Source: an uncultured Bacteroidales bacterium (lineage in GTDB: Bacteria > Bacteroidota > Bacteroidia > Bacteroidales > UBA932). Taken from it: a stretch of 64,000 nucleotides of DNA. Shown here one piece after another: positions 45,739 through 54,550 of the stretch. Below the pieces are notes generated by a model that did no database searches, was not told the DNA's origin, and worked only from the letters and a program-made list of their open reading frames with translations. A program made the position numbers and the translations under genes. Numbering within the stretch: position 1 is the first letter of the stretch; every line of letters starts with the position of its first letter. The stretch lies in NCBI GenBank assembly GCA_949296645.1, contig CASFPH010000001.1, forward strand, positions 74,299 through 138,298, in the 5' to 3' direction.

Positions 45739-48453
45739 TTAAAAGTTATATTTCAGTTCCAGTCCTATAGTACGTCCGAATTCATATGAGGAAGTCTGTA
45801 CCGGAGATTTACCCTTCACCTCCTGCTCAAAGGAAAGCTTCGAATTCAAAAGATTTCCGAGAGAGAGCTCCACACCCCAATGCTTGTCGATATTGTATAT
45901 TGCATTGAAGTCCATACTGTGGAAAGCCTTCTGTATTTCATTTCCCAGCCCGTAGATTCCTACCGTGCTTATTCTCGGCCCCTGGAGGTTGTACCTTAAA
46001 GAAAATGACACGGAAGAACCGTTTTCGAATTTCGGAGCATAGGTTACATAGGCGTTTCCCAGATAAGGAGAGGCTCCCTGCAATGCCCTTCTGCTATCAG
46101 TATAAATACCCCCGTTTGCAAGAAGAGTCACATCCGTATACATCAGGGAAACATTCACTCCCGTCTGCAGAGCATCCGTTATTATCGTCTTGTATTCTGC
46201 CTCTATTCCTGCCGCCATGCCCTGTTCCGCATTTCTGAACGAATATACGGCGGACCCTCCCGAAGAATCCTGGATACGTTCGATAGGAGTCTTAAGTATC
46301 TTGTAATACAACGCTACAGAAGCTATATTACGCTTGTTTCCGGAGCAGAAATCATACTTGAGATCGAAATTATAATTATACCCGTTCCTTATATCCTCGT
46401 TACCCCTGCTCTCGGCGCTTCCGTAGGATTCCTTGTACAGGAAAGGCGCCATCTCAATAAAAAGAGGCCTGGTAACCGTGACGGAGGATGAAAATCTCAA
46501 TATATTGGAATCATTAAGGTCATACTTGACATTAAATGCCGGGAAAACATCCCCTCCATCCAATCTCGACACGCTTGAATTCTTTTCTATGGCACCGTCC
46601 AGCCAATAAGTCACATGCTGCCTTGAATATTCGTACCTTGCACCCAGACTCAAAAGCAAAGGGTCGATAGGGCGATACTCGAATTCCACGAACCCCGCCA
46701 GCACGTCGCTTCCGGCAAAATAATTGTTTTTCGGTTGTGCATCAAGCATAACGGGTATAAGTCCGCTCGAAATATCTTCCGATGTAAGAAACGAATCAGG
46801 GTTATAGATATCCGCTATGACAGGGTCTATGTTCTTTACATTATAATAGAACCTGTAGGAGTAATACTTTCTGTCCTTGTACTTGAATGCGGTACCGAAA
46901 CTGAGATGCATACGGTCTTCATTACCGAAACTGTAACCGGCAGAAACATCCCCTATGAACTCGTTCTCGTTCAGATTCCCGAAATAACGCATGGTTTCCT
47001 GTCTGTTCAGATTGAACAAAGCAAGACTTCCGTCATCCTTTATACGGTACATTATCTGACGTCTGTCCGGCTCGTCGCTTTCAGTCATGCCGTATGACAT
47101 TTTCCAGTCGAGGAACCAGTTGTCTCCGAATTCATGATAACCGTAAAGCTGATTGTTGATCATTTCATATGAGTGCGTCAGACTGTTGCTGCCAAGAAGA
47201 TGATTCCCTTCCTCATCATACCCCTTCCTGAGTTTATACGAATCGTTGACATTCTTCGCATAGAACAATGTATAATTCAATTTGTCACCCTTGTCTGCAA
47301 GATAGCCCGCACTGAAGAGGGCTGCAAGCTCCATATTCCTTTCATAACTGTCATAACCGAAATCACTCAGGGCATCCCCGTTCGCATTTACAGTCTTGAC
47401 AAAGGCATTCCTGACAGTCTGTTTGTCGCTGTCGATACCGACGGAAGCGAGCAGGTTGAGAGTACCGCTGCCCAGCCCGAAGCTTTTCCCGGCAGACAAT
47501 GTACCGCCTGCGCCAGGCAATGCCGATGCAAGTCTGTTTATATTGAACGACGTTCTGAAAATATCGTTTTCCTTCATATAATCGGACATTTCAGAAGAGG
47601 TCATGTCTATGACGCTTCTGTCGAAATCATTATCCTTGAGAAGCCATCCGCGCCTTGTATTAGTGTAGAATTCGCCGAATGTGGTGTTGAAATTGCCTGA
47701 ACCCTTCAGAGAAACCGAAAGAAAATCACTGCCTATGTTTTCCTTCGTTTCGATGTCTATCCTGGCACCGGAATAATCGGCAAAACTTTCAGCAGAATAA
47801 ACTTTGTTGACAACAACGCTCCCTATAGCCATAGAAGGGAAAATATCAAGTGGGATAAGCTTGTTGTCCGGATTAGGGGAGGCTATCGGAAGTCCGTTGA
47901 GTGTGGTAAGACTGTACCTGTCGCCCAGCCCTCTTACGAAAAGCTCGCCTGCATCCGCAAACGATATTCCCGTCATTGTACCCATCGCTTCGGCTGCATT
48001 GGAGAGACCCTTTATGTTCATCTCGCCCGCCCCGATATTCTCGATGGCCTTGCCGGCCTTCATTCTGTCCGAAAGCAGGACCGTCTCCAACTCATTGTTC
48101 CTGCGCCCGGTAAGCACTACATCACCCAGGGTAACCACATCCGGCTTCAATTCGAAGTCTCTTACAAAACCTTCTTCAGGTAAAACAAGAGACTCTGTTG
48201 TCACGGTACAATAAGAAAAACATGATACCGAAACTACTCCGGACTTCAGATTCCCGTAATCTATGGAATAAATACCGTCCATATCGGTAAGGGCATAACA
48301 TCCGGTCCCCGCTATAGAAACCGTCACTCCCGGTAGCGACTCTCCGGTCTCAGCATCCCTCACCGTTCCCCTAAGCACGCCGGCCCTGACAAATCCGCAG
48401 GCCGATATCAGTAAAATCGTTAGAAAAAACCTTTTCTGCAATCCTTTGTACAT
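45739..48453 (-). CDS. TonB-dependent receptor with CarboxypepD_reg-like domain
   Basis: 904 residues of outer-membrane transporter. Signal peptide ends near FVRA; domain CarboxypepD_reg-like at ~25-110 (LRGTVRDAETGESLPGVTVSI, TDMDGIYSIDYG); plug at ~110-230 with LGDVVLTGRR and the motif LFVRGLGDRYSLTTLNGLPI, then NPDNKLIPLDIFPS; then a 22-strand type barrel, ending in TIGLELKYNF with the terminal Phe typical of barrels. It is of the RGLGDRY subclass, not SusC, and is paired with the beta-helix lipoprotein downstream. Confidence 0.93.
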   Translation of the reverse strand: MYKGLQKRFFLTILLISACGFVRAGVLRGTVRDAETGESLPGVTVSIAGTGCYALTDMDGIYSIDYGNLKSGVVSVSCFSYCTVTTESLVLPEEGFVRDFELKPDVVTLGDVVLTGRRNNELETVLLSDRMKAGKAIENIGAGEMNIKGLSNAAEAMGTMTGISFADAGELFVRGLGDRYSLTTLNGLPIASPNPDNKLIPLDIFPSMAIGSVVVNKVYSAESFADYSGARIDIETKENIGSDFLSVSLKGSGNFNTTFGEFYTNTRRGWLLKDNDFDRSVIDMTSSEMSDYMKENDIFRTSFNINRLASALPGAGGTLSAGKSFGLGSGTLNLLASVGIDSDKQTVRNAFVKTVNANGDALSDFGYDSYERNMELAALFSAGYLADKGDKLNYTLFYAKNVNDSYKLRKGYDEEGNHLLGSNSLTHSYEMINNQLYGYHEFGDNWFLDWKMSYGMTESDEPDRRQIMYRIKDDGSLALFNLNRQETMRYFGNLNENEFIGDVSAGYSFGNEDRMHLSFGTAFKYKDRKYYSYRFYYNVKNIDPVIADIYNPDSFLTSEDISSGLIPVMLDAQPKNNYFAGSDVLAGFVEFEYRPIDPLLLSLGARYEYSRQHVTYWLDGAIEKNSSVSRLDGGDVFPAFNVKYDLNDSNILRFSSSVTVTRPLFIEMAPFLYKESYGSAESRGNEDIRNGYNYNFDLKYDFCSGNKRNIASVALYYKILKTPIERIQDSSGGSAVYSFRNAEQGMAAGIEAEYKTIITDALQTGVNVSLMYTDVTLLANGGIYTDSRRALQGASPYLGNAYVTYAPKFENGSSVSFSLRYNLQGPRISTVGIYGLGNEIQKAFHSMDFNAIYNIDKHWGVELSLGNLLNSKLSFEQEVKGKSPVQTSSYEFGRTIGLELKYNF

Positions 48454-48475
48454 AATAAATCTTCATTTCCGGCTG

Positions 48476-48483
48476 CAAAAGTA
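48476..48483 (-). promoter_or_regulatory. -7 box TACTTTTG of the receptor-lipoprotein unit
   Basis: Exact TAnnTTTG on the minus strand, 23 bases before the receptor ATG. A TTTG at 48512-48509 is 25 bases away, longer than the usual 19-21, so the -33 is uncertain. Confidence 0.5.
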
Positions 48484-48563
48484 TTTTTATCATGTTTCAT
48501 ATACGATACAAAGGATTTAAGATGATATTGAATAAATATTAAGGAACAATTACATAATGACAC

Positions 48564-48612
48564 AAAAAAAGGAGACATGAGCCGAATACCGGGGTATTCG
48601 CAACATGTCTCC
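48564..48612 (-). terminator. Intrinsic terminator after tsf
   Basis: A nested hairpin: outer arms GGAGACATG (48571-48579) and CATGTCTCC (48604-48612), inner arms CGAATAC and GTATTCG around a 4-base loop. On the minus strand it is followed by T7. This ends the rplM-rpsI-rpsB-tsf transcript 44 bases beyond tsf. The remaining intergenic bases 48484-48563 are AT-rich, with nothing further recognised. Confidence 0.9.
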
Positions 48613-48655
48613 CGACTATCGTATGAAATCATCCTTTTAAAGGATGCAGTCCTGA

Positions 48656-49480
48656 TCAGTCATTCAATGAGAATCTGCGGAATGCAGTAACCTTGACTTC
48701 AGGATCAACTGATTTCAGATATGCTGCAACGGAAATCTTGCCGTCCTTCACGAAAGTCTGGTCTTCGAGAGTACTTTCCTTGAAGAACTTGTTCAACTTG
48801 CCGTTTGCAATCTGTTCAACCATGTTTTCAGGCTTGCCTTCGGCCCTGATCTGTTCGCGGTAGATTTCAAGTTCCTTTTCGATGACTTCCTTAGGGCAGT
48901 CGTTCTTGCTTACCGAAACAGGATTCATGGCGGTAATCTGCATTGCTATTTCCTTGCCTACATGTGCATCTATCGCTTTTGTAAATCCTACGATGGTAGC
49001 CACTTTCCCGTTTGTATGTATGTAGGAAGCAATGAAAGGAGCCTCGATCTTGCTGAAATAAGGAATCGAATGCTTCTCACCGCTCTTTCCGGTCTGCTGC
49101 GTAACAGCTTCGTCAACGGTAATATCACCGAGTTTTGCAGCCTTGAGGGCATCAAGGTCAGCCGGCATTTCAGCCAAAGCTACAGCTGCGATATCATTTG
49201 CCAGCTGCTGGAATTCTGCATTCTTTGCAACAAAATCGGTTTCACAACCAAGACATACGAGAATTGCCTTGTCTGCGGATTCGTTAACCTTTGCGATTAC
49301 GGATCCTTCGGTAGTTTCGCGGTCAGCACGCTTTGCAGCCACGAGCTTGCCTTTTTCACGGATTATTTCCTTGGCTCTTTCATAATCGCCGTTAGCTTCA
49401 ACAAGGGCTTTCTTGCAGTCCATCATTCCTGCACCTGTCATCTGGCGCAGTTTAGCTACATCTGCTGCTTTAATTTCCAT
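48656..49480 (-). CDS. tsf: Translation elongation factor Ts
   Basis: Nucleotide exchange factor for EF-Tu, 274 residues from ATG 49480 (MEIKAADVAKLRQMTGAGMMDCKKAL). The open frame extends to 49525 but that adds non-conserved residues and overlaps rpsB. Seen: UBA-like N-domain, core strands with VLVCLGCETDFVAKN (TDFVA motif that contacts EF-Tu) and GKVATIVGF, and the dimerisation region. Ten bases after rpsB. Confidence 0.96.
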   Translation of the reverse strand: MEIKAADVAKLRQMTGAGMMDCKKALVEANGDYERAKEIIREKGKLVAAKRADRETTEGSVIAKVNESADKAILVCLGCETDFVAKNAEFQQLANDIAAVALAEMPADLDALKAAKLGDITVDEAVTQQTGKSGEKHSIPYFSKIEAPFIASYIHTNGKVATIVGFTKAIDAHVGKEIAMQITAMNPVSVSKNDCPKEVIEKELEIYREQIRAEGKPENMVEQIANGKLNKFFKESTLEDQTFVKDGKISVAAYLKSVDPEVKVTAFRRFSLND

Positions 49481-49490
49481 TGTAGTAAAT

Positions 49491-50288
49491 TTATTGGTTA
49501 TCACTTTCAGTAACTTCAGCCGCATTTTTGCGAGGACGCAATCTCTTTCCTCCTTCAGCAGCTTCCTTTTCAGACTTCTCGCCTTCCTTTTCCCTCTCCA
49601 GCTTTCTTTCGCTCAATCCTTCCTCAATGGCTTTGCAAAGAGTATCCATCACGATGGATATCGATTTTGCAGCATCGTCGTTAGCAGGAATTACGTAATC
49701 CACATTTGTAGGGTCACAACATGTATCAACCATTGCGATTACCGGAATGTTGAGACGATTGGCTTCCTTTACAGCGTTTATTTCCTTCTGTATGTCAACT
49801 ACGAACAATGCAGAAGGGAGTCTGTTGAGGTCTGCTATGGAACCGAGGTTCTTTTCAAGCTTTGCTCTCTGACGTGTAACCTGCAGTCTTTCTCTTTTTG
49901 CTAAAGTTTCGAAAGTGCCGTCGGACATCATCTTGTCGATGGTGTTCATCTTCTTCACTGCCTTACGGATCGTAGGGAAGTTGGTAAGCATTCCGCCCGG
50001 CCATCTTTCTGTAACATAAGGCATATTGACAGCGGCAGCTCTTTCTGCCACTATATCCTTTGCCTGTTTCTTTGTTGCAACGAACAGAACCTTGCGTCCG
50101 GCTCTTGCCAGCTGCTTCATTACGTTCGCTGCTTCGTCTATCTTAACAACGGTCTTGTGCAGGTCTATGATATGGATACCGTTTTTCTCCATGAAAATAT
50201 AAGGAGCCATTTTAGGATTCCATTTTCTCTTCAGGTGACCGAAGTGAACGCCTGCATCAAGTAAGTCTTGGAAATTTGTTCTTGGCAT
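49491..50288 (-). CDS. rpsB: 30S ribosomal protein S2
   Basis: 265 residues. S2 signatures: LLDAGVHFGHLKRKWNPKMAPYIFMEKNGIHIIDL, VNMPYVTERWPGGMLTNF, IPVIAMVDTCCDPTNVDYVIPANDDAAKSI. A charged tail of ~40 residues (EKEGEKSEKEAAEGG...) follows. Preceded by a 170-base structured leader and followed by tsf. Confidence 0.97.
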   Translation of the reverse strand: MPRTNFQDLLDAGVHFGHLKRKWNPKMAPYIFMEKNGIHIIDLHKTVVKIDEAANVMKQLARAGRKVLFVATKKQAKDIVAERAAAVNMPYVTERWPGGMLTNFPTIRKAVKKMNTIDKMMSDGTFETLAKRERLQVTRQRAKLEKNLGSIADLNRLPSALFVVDIQKEINAVKEANRLNIPVIAMVDTCCDPTNVDYVIPANDDAAKSISIVMDTLCKAIEEGLSERKLEREKEGEKSEKEAAEGGKRLRPRKNAAEVTESDNQ

Positions 50289-50319
50289 TTCTTTAAATTT
50301 TTCTTTTTGTTTTTTCTCT

Positions 50320-50433
50320 TTTCTTCAATCGGGAGTAACGGCACATGGCCGGTCTCACAATTTTCCGCAGTCCGGGAAATACCGGTAGCCCATAAGGGAT
50401 CCGGGCATTTTGCCGCAGGACTGTGCAAAGTCA
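50320..50433 (-). promoter_or_regulatory. Candidate rpsB leader RNA (ribosomal-protein regulatory leader) with weak promoter
   Basis: The 170 bases between rpsI and rpsB hold no gene. On the minus strand a -7-like TGACTTTG (50433-50426, one mismatch) with TTTT 19 bases upstream could start a transcript. The following ~110 bases are GC-rich, unlike their AT-rich surroundings, and can fold: a closing stem AGTCC (50422-50418) / GGACT (50373-50369), inner hairpins GGCA/TGCC and CCC/GGG, and CCGG elements. A stretch rich in A follows before the ATG. This fits an S2-type autoregulatory leader, but no known Rfam family was matched by me. Confidence 0.5.
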
Positions 50434-50458
50434 GCTTTGTATCAGCAACAATAAAATA

Positions 50459-50848
50459 CTAACGTTTGCTGAACTGGAAGCGTCTGCGCGCGCCAGGACG
50501 ACCAGGTTTCTTTCTTTCAACCACGCGGGCATCACGGGTAAGGAATCCGTTTTCCTTGAGTATGTGGCGATAAGCCTCGCTGTCGATCTTGCAAAGTGCA
50601 CGGGCGATAGCAAGACGAAGAGCTTCTGCCTGACCTTTGATTCCGCCACCGTCAAGATTGACCTTGATGTCGAACTGAGACAGTGTACCGGTAACTTCAA
50701 GCGGCTGTCTTACAATGAATCTCAATATCTCCTCCTGAAAATACTCTTCAATCGGTTTTGAGTTGATTGTAATGTTACCCTTTCCCTGGTTAACATAAAC
50801 GCGAGCAACTGCTGACTTTCTTCTTCCAAGTGCGTTGATTAATTCCAT
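50459..50848 (-). CDS. rpsI: 30S ribosomal protein S9
   Basis: 129 residues from ATG 50848 ([19 protein letters not shown]). The frame is open to 50866, but that start would overlap rplM and adds residues not in the family. Motifs: [64 protein letters not shown], with the basic C-terminal tail reaching the P-site tRNA. Confidence 0.97.
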   Translation of the reverse strand: MELINALGRRKSAVARVYVNQGKGNITINSKPIEEYFQEEILRFIVRQPLEVTGTLSQFDIKVNLDGGGIKGQAEALRLAIARALCKIDSEAYRHILKENGFLTRDARVVERKKPGRPGARRRFQFSKR

Positions 50849-50855
50849 GCTCTGT

Positions 50856-51308
50856 TTAAATTTCATTTAGTTTAATTTCTCTTGGCTTTTGCGCCTGATG
50901 AGGATGTTCTGCACCTTCGTAAACATAAAGATTACGGAACATCTGTGCTCCGAGGCGGTTCTTAGGAAGCATACCTCTAATGGCTTCCTCAACTACGGCT
51001 ATAGGCTTTCTTGAGAGCAGCTCCTTCGGAGTAGCGAATCTCTGCCCGCCGGGATATCCGGTGTGACGTACGTACACCTTGTCAGTCAGCTTTTTGCCTG
51101 TAAGACGGATTTTGGCAGCATTGACAATAATCACATTGTCACCGCAGTCTACATGAGGCGTAAAGTTGACCTTGTTCTTGCCTCTGAGAATCCTCGCGAC
51201 TCTTGAAGCAAGTCTACCTAACACTAGGTCTGTGGCATCTATGACTACCCATTCCTTGTTTGCGGTAGCCGCATTAGCCGACAGTGTTTTGTAACTTTGA
51301 GTGTCCAC
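50856..51308 (-). CDS. rplM: 50S ribosomal protein L13
   Basis: 150 residues. Motifs [49 protein letters not shown], and [31 protein letters not shown]. First gene of the rplM-rpsI-rpsB-tsf run, with the best promoter of the window (51370-51400). Confidence 0.97.
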   Translation of the reverse strand: MDTQSYKTLSANAATANKEWVVIDATDLVLGRLASRVARILRGKNKVNFTPHVDCGDNVIIVNAAKIRLTGKKLTDKVYVRHTGYPGGQRFATPKELLSRKPIAVVEEAIRGMLPKNRLGAQMFRNLYVYEGAEHPHQAQKPREIKLNEI

Positions 51309-51369
51309 TTTGTTGATTTTTAAGTTAATACATTAATTATGTTGTGACTTCCCCTAATATAAGGGGCTG

Positions 51370-51400
51370 CAAAGATAGATAAAATTTTTAAAGTGACAAA
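51370..51400 (-). promoter_or_regulatory. Full promoter of the rplM operon
   Basis: Minus strand: -33 TTTG (51400-51397), 19 bases, then -7 TATCTTTG (51377-51370). Both elements and the spacing match the Bacteroidetes sigma-ABfr consensus. The -33 lies inside the 3' end of pfkA. The leader is about 55 bases. Confidence 0.85.
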
Positions 51401-52368
51401 ATATGAGACACTTCGTACTGTTTTTTATTGATTTCGTTGTGTCTTGTACATGCCTCCTCGAACGGTGTAAAAGCCACATATCCGTTAACCTGTCCTATCA
51501 TCACCCCGCTCTTTCCGTCAAGAAGCGCCTTCACCGACTCATACCCCAGCAGGCCTGCAAGAACCCTGTCGTTACATGAAGGCGAACCGCCCCTCTGTAT
51601 ATGTCCCAACGTAGTGACCCTGGTCTCGTAATTAGGCAGTTTTTCCTTAACCTTTGCGGCTATCTCGACAGCACTTCCCAGATCACCTCCTTCAGCCACT
51701 ATCACGATTCCGGAAGTCTTGTTCTTTCGCCTCTCCTGCTCCAGATACCCGCACAGGCTGTCGATATCCCCCGGAATCTCGGGTACAAGCGTAGCCTCCG
51801 CACCTGTGGCAAGCGCAGTATTGAGAGCTATGAAACCGGCATCGCGGCCCATGACCTCAACAAAAAACACTATGTTGTGCGAATCTGCGGTATCCCTCAG
51901 TTTGTCCACCGCAGAGACCGCAGTATTTATGGCTGTATCGAAACCTATAGTAAAATCAGTACCGTATATGTCATTGTCAATCGTACCTGGAATACCGACT
52001 ACAGGAAAATCGAACTCCCTGCACAGGAGGTCCGCCCCCCTGAAAGAACCGTCCCCTCCTATCACGACAAGTGCATCTATTCCGGCTTCCTTCATATTCT
52101 CGACCGCCACTGCCCTTACTTTCCTGTCCTTGAACTCAGGACATCTGGATGACTTGAGCATCGTACCCCCCTGGGATATTATCTTGGATACCGAATGGGA
52201 CTTCATTGTCATGAACTGTTTTTCGAGAAGGCCGGAATAGCCTCTCATTATACCCACGACTTCCAGCCCCTCATAAATTGCAGTACGCACCACGGCCCTT
52301 ATTGCCGCATTCATTCCTGGAGCATCGCCCCCTGAAGTAAGAACCCCTATTCTTTTTATCTTTTTCAT
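51388..52368 (-). CDS. pfkA: ATP-dependent 6-phosphofructokinase
   Basis: Phosphorylates fructose 6-phosphate in glycolysis; 326 residues. Motifs: LTSGGDAPGMNAAIRAVVR, GGDGSFRGADLL (Gly-Gly-Asp-Gly ATP site, where Asp and Gly indicate ATP rather than PPi use), GTIDNDIYGTDFTIGFDTA with the catalytic Asp, EVMGRDAGFIAL. Upstream of rplM by 79 bases; no terminator with a T-tract separates them, so read-through into ribosomal genes is possible. Confidence 0.96.
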   Translation of the reverse strand: MKKIKRIGVLTSGGDAPGMNAAIRAVVRTAIYEGLEVVGIMRGYSGLLEKQFMTMKSHSVSKIISQGGTMLKSSRCPEFKDRKVRAVAVENMKEAGIDALVVIGGDGSFRGADLLCREFDFPVVGIPGTIDNDIYGTDFTIGFDTAINTAVSAVDKLRDTADSHNIVFFVEVMGRDAGFIALNTALATGAEATLVPEIPGDIDSLCGYLEQERRKNKTSGIVIVAEGGDLGSAVEIAAKVKEKLPNYETRVTTLGHIQRGGSPSCNDRVLAGLLGYESVKALLDGKSGVMIGQVNGYVAFTPFEEACTRHNEINKKQYEVSHILSL

Positions 52369-52396
52369 AAACCATGTGGTTAGTATAATAATGAGA

Positions 52397-52422
52397 CAAA
52401 AATAAAAAATTTTCTACTTTTG
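52397..52422. promoter_or_regulatory. Divergent -7 boxes for pfkA and dusB
   Basis: Minus strand TATTTTTG (52404-52397), 28 bases before pfkA; plus strand TACTTTTG (52415-52422), 41 bases before dusB. Both exact TAnnTTTG, separated by 10 bases. Confidence 0.55.
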
Positions 52423-52463
52423 CACCGGGTTAACGCTTATAATGAGGACAAAACTGGCGGCAA

Positions 52464-53453
52464 ATGAAAATAGGCAACATTGAACTCGGTGAAAAACCGC
52501 TTTTTCTCGCTCCAATGGAAGATGTGACGGACGCATCGTTCAGATACGTATGCAAGGCATACGGGGCAGACATGATGTACACCGAATTCGTATCGTCGGA
52601 CGGGTTGATAAGGGATGCAGCCAAATCCCTTGCAAAACTCAGGACATTCGACTACGAAAAGCCGATAGGTATACAGATATACGGACACATCCCGGAAGCT
52701 ATGGTACAGGCCGCCCGGATGGCCGAAGAAGCCGGCCCAGACATCATAGACATAAATTTCGGATGCCCCGTACACAAGATTGCGACAAGGGGCGCAGGTT
52801 CCGGAATGATGAGATATCCTGAAAAGATGCTGGAAATAACCGAAAAGGTAGTAAAAGCAGTAAAACTGCCGGTAACGGTAAAGACAAGGCTTGGATGGGA
52901 CGAAAACTCAAAAATAATAGTCGAACTTGCAGAACAACTTCAGGATGCAGGAATACAGGCTCTTACGATACACGGACGCACAAGGTCGCAGATGTACAAG
53001 GGAGAAGCCGACTGGACACTGATAGGGAAGGTGAAGGAAAACCCCAGAATGAGAATCCCGATAATCGGCAACGGTGACATAAAATCCGATACCGACGCGG
53101 CTGAAGCCTTCGGCAAATACGGCGTGGACGGAATAATGATAGGAAGGGCAACATTCGGAAGACCATGGATATTCAAGGAAATAAGGCATTACCTGAACAC
53201 CGGAGAACATCTGCCTGAACCGTCGATAAGCGAAAAGGTAGAACTCGCGAAAAGGCATTTTGCAAAATCGCTTGAAATAAAGGGAGACAGGGTCGGGGTC
53301 CTGGAGATGCGCCGCCACTTCTCATGTTACTTCAAGGGGCTTGAAAACTTCAAGGAAACCAGACTCAGACTTGTCACATGCAACAATCCTGACGAGATAT
53401 TCGGGATACTCGACTATATAAACGAAAGATGGGGGTCCAATGATACCATATAA
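52464..53453 (+). CDS. dusB: tRNA-dihydrouridine synthase (DusB-type)
   Basis: FMN enzyme reducing uridines in the tRNA D-loop; 329 residues. LFLAPMEDVTDASFRYVCKAYGADMMYTEFV, DIIDINFGCPVHKIATRGAG with the catalytic Cys (~99), GRTRSQMYKGEADW, and the FMN phosphate site DGIMIGRATFGRPW. C-terminal helical RNA-binding domain with RRHFSCYFKGL. Overlaps lpxK by 14 bases. In other bacteria dusB often pairs with fis; here it does not. Confidence 0.94.
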   Translation: MKIGNIELGEKPLFLAPMEDVTDASFRYVCKAYGADMMYTEFVSSDGLIRDAAKSLAKLRTFDYEKPIGIQIYGHIPEAMVQAARMAEEAGPDIIDINFGCPVHKIATRGAGSGMMRYPEKMLEITEKVVKAVKLPVTVKTRLGWDENSKIIVELAEQLQDAGIQALTIHGRTRSQMYKGEADWTLIGKVKENPRMRIPIIGNGDIKSDTDAAEAFGKYGVDGIMIGRATFGRPWIFKEIRHYLNTGEHLPEPSISEKVELAKRHFAKSLEIKGDRVGVLEMRRHFSCYFKGLENFKETRLRLVTCNNPDEIFGILDYINERWGSNDTI

Positions 53454-54504
53454 CATACTTACACTACCATATTACATAATCCTGAAAATACGCCATTTTC
53501 TGTATGACCGCAAAATAATAGACAGCTACAGGCCGTCCATACCGAGTATCGGACTGGGAAACATAACCGTAGGAGGCACCGGAAAAACCCCGCACTGCGA
53601 AATGCTTGTCCGCATTTTCATGGAAGAATACAGGATCGCCGTCATATCCCGCGGCTATGGAAGAAAGAGCAGGGGAACGATAGAGATTTCCGCAGAAGAT
53701 TCATCAATGACAGCCGGAGACGAGCCCCTGCAGATAAAAAGAAAATTTCCGGACATAAGAGTAATAGTATCCGAATCGAGGATAAAGGCTGTCAGGATGC
53801 TCGAATCCGACACCCCGGAAAAAAGGCCGCAGCTGATAATCTTCGATGACATTTTCCAGCACAGAAAAATAATACCTTCGGCAAATATTCTTCTGAGTGA
53901 TTATACAAGGCCGTTCTACAAGGACACCCTGCTTCCGTTCGGCAGACTGAGGGACATACCGTCAGCCTCACACCGCGCCGACATTTTCATAGTAACGAAG
54001 ATGCCGTACGACACTATTCCGGACGGGAAGGAATCGGCACATATAAAGAAAGGACTTAAGGCCGGAAATGACAGGCCAGTCTTTTTCTCTTCAGTAAAAT
54101 ACGGTAAACCTGTACCTGTATTCCGCAGCGAGTGCGAACCGAGGTACGCGTATTCACATCTGGCCATTTATTTCTCGGCGATTGCCGACGACAGACTTTT
54201 CAAACTGCAACTGTCGTCATACTACAAACTTGTAGGGGGGTTGAAATTCAGGGATCACAGGGATTTCTCCGCAAGGGACATCGAAAAACTCGGCAATCTT
54301 GCCGCGAAATATCCGGAAGCCATAATAGTAACGACTGAAAAAGACAGCATGAGACTGCTTTCCAAACAACTTGATCCGGCAATCCGGAAAAGGTTCTTCA
54401 TAATTCCCATTGAAATCGGGATAAATTATGACAGCGAAAGAGAATGCCCTTCAGATGAACTGCTCGAACTAAAGACACGGATAACCGCCCTGCTGAACAA
54501 ATAA
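53440..54504 (+). CDS. lpxK: Tetraacyldisaccharide 4'-kinase
   Basis: Phosphorylates the lipid A precursor at the inner membrane; 354 residues. An N-terminal membrane-associating helix (YNILTLPYYIILKIRHFLYD), Walker A GNITVGGTGKTPH (~40-52), SRGYGRKSRG, and the D-H region IIFDDIFQHRKI (residue ~133). LLPFGRLRDIPSAS and the GGLKFRDHRDFSARDIE motif follow. It shows the cell has a lipid A outer membrane, consistent with the other envelope genes. Confidence 0.93.
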   Translation: MIPYNILTLPYYIILKIRHFLYDRKIIDSYRPSIPSIGLGNITVGGTGKTPHCEMLVRIFMEEYRIAVISRGYGRKSRGTIEISAEDSSMTAGDEPLQIKRKFPDIRVIVSESRIKAVRMLESDTPEKRPQLIIFDDIFQHRKIIPSANILLSDYTRPFYKDTLLPFGRLRDIPSASHRADIFIVTKMPYDTIPDGKESAHIKKGLKAGNDRPVFFSSVKYGKPVPVFRSECEPRYAYSHLAIYFSAIADDRLFKLQLSSYYKLVGGLKFRDHRDFSARDIEKLGNLAAKYPEAIIVTTEKDSMRLLSKQLDPAIRKRFFIIPIEIGINYDSERECPSDELLELKTRITALLNK

Positions 54505-54537
54505 TCCGAATCATAATCGATTTGGATATTTTTTGCG

Positions 54538-54545
54538 TAAGTTTG
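54538..54545 (+). promoter_or_regulatory. -7 box TAAGTTTG before aroB
   Basis: Exact TAnnTTTG ending 5 bases before the aroB ATG, so its transcript would begin at or about the start codon (leaderless). This is the start of the aromatic gene run. Confidence 0.5.
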
Positions 54546-54550
54546 CATAA

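Noticed and set aside
50231-50428. 65-residue open frame overlapping the rpsB start
   Set aside because: Overlaps rpsB and lies in the structured leader; no family resemblance.
51352-51367. CCCCTAATATAAGGGG palindrome as terminator of pfkA
   Set aside because: Weak 5-bp stem and no T-tract on the minus strand; it straddles the predicted rplM transcription start.
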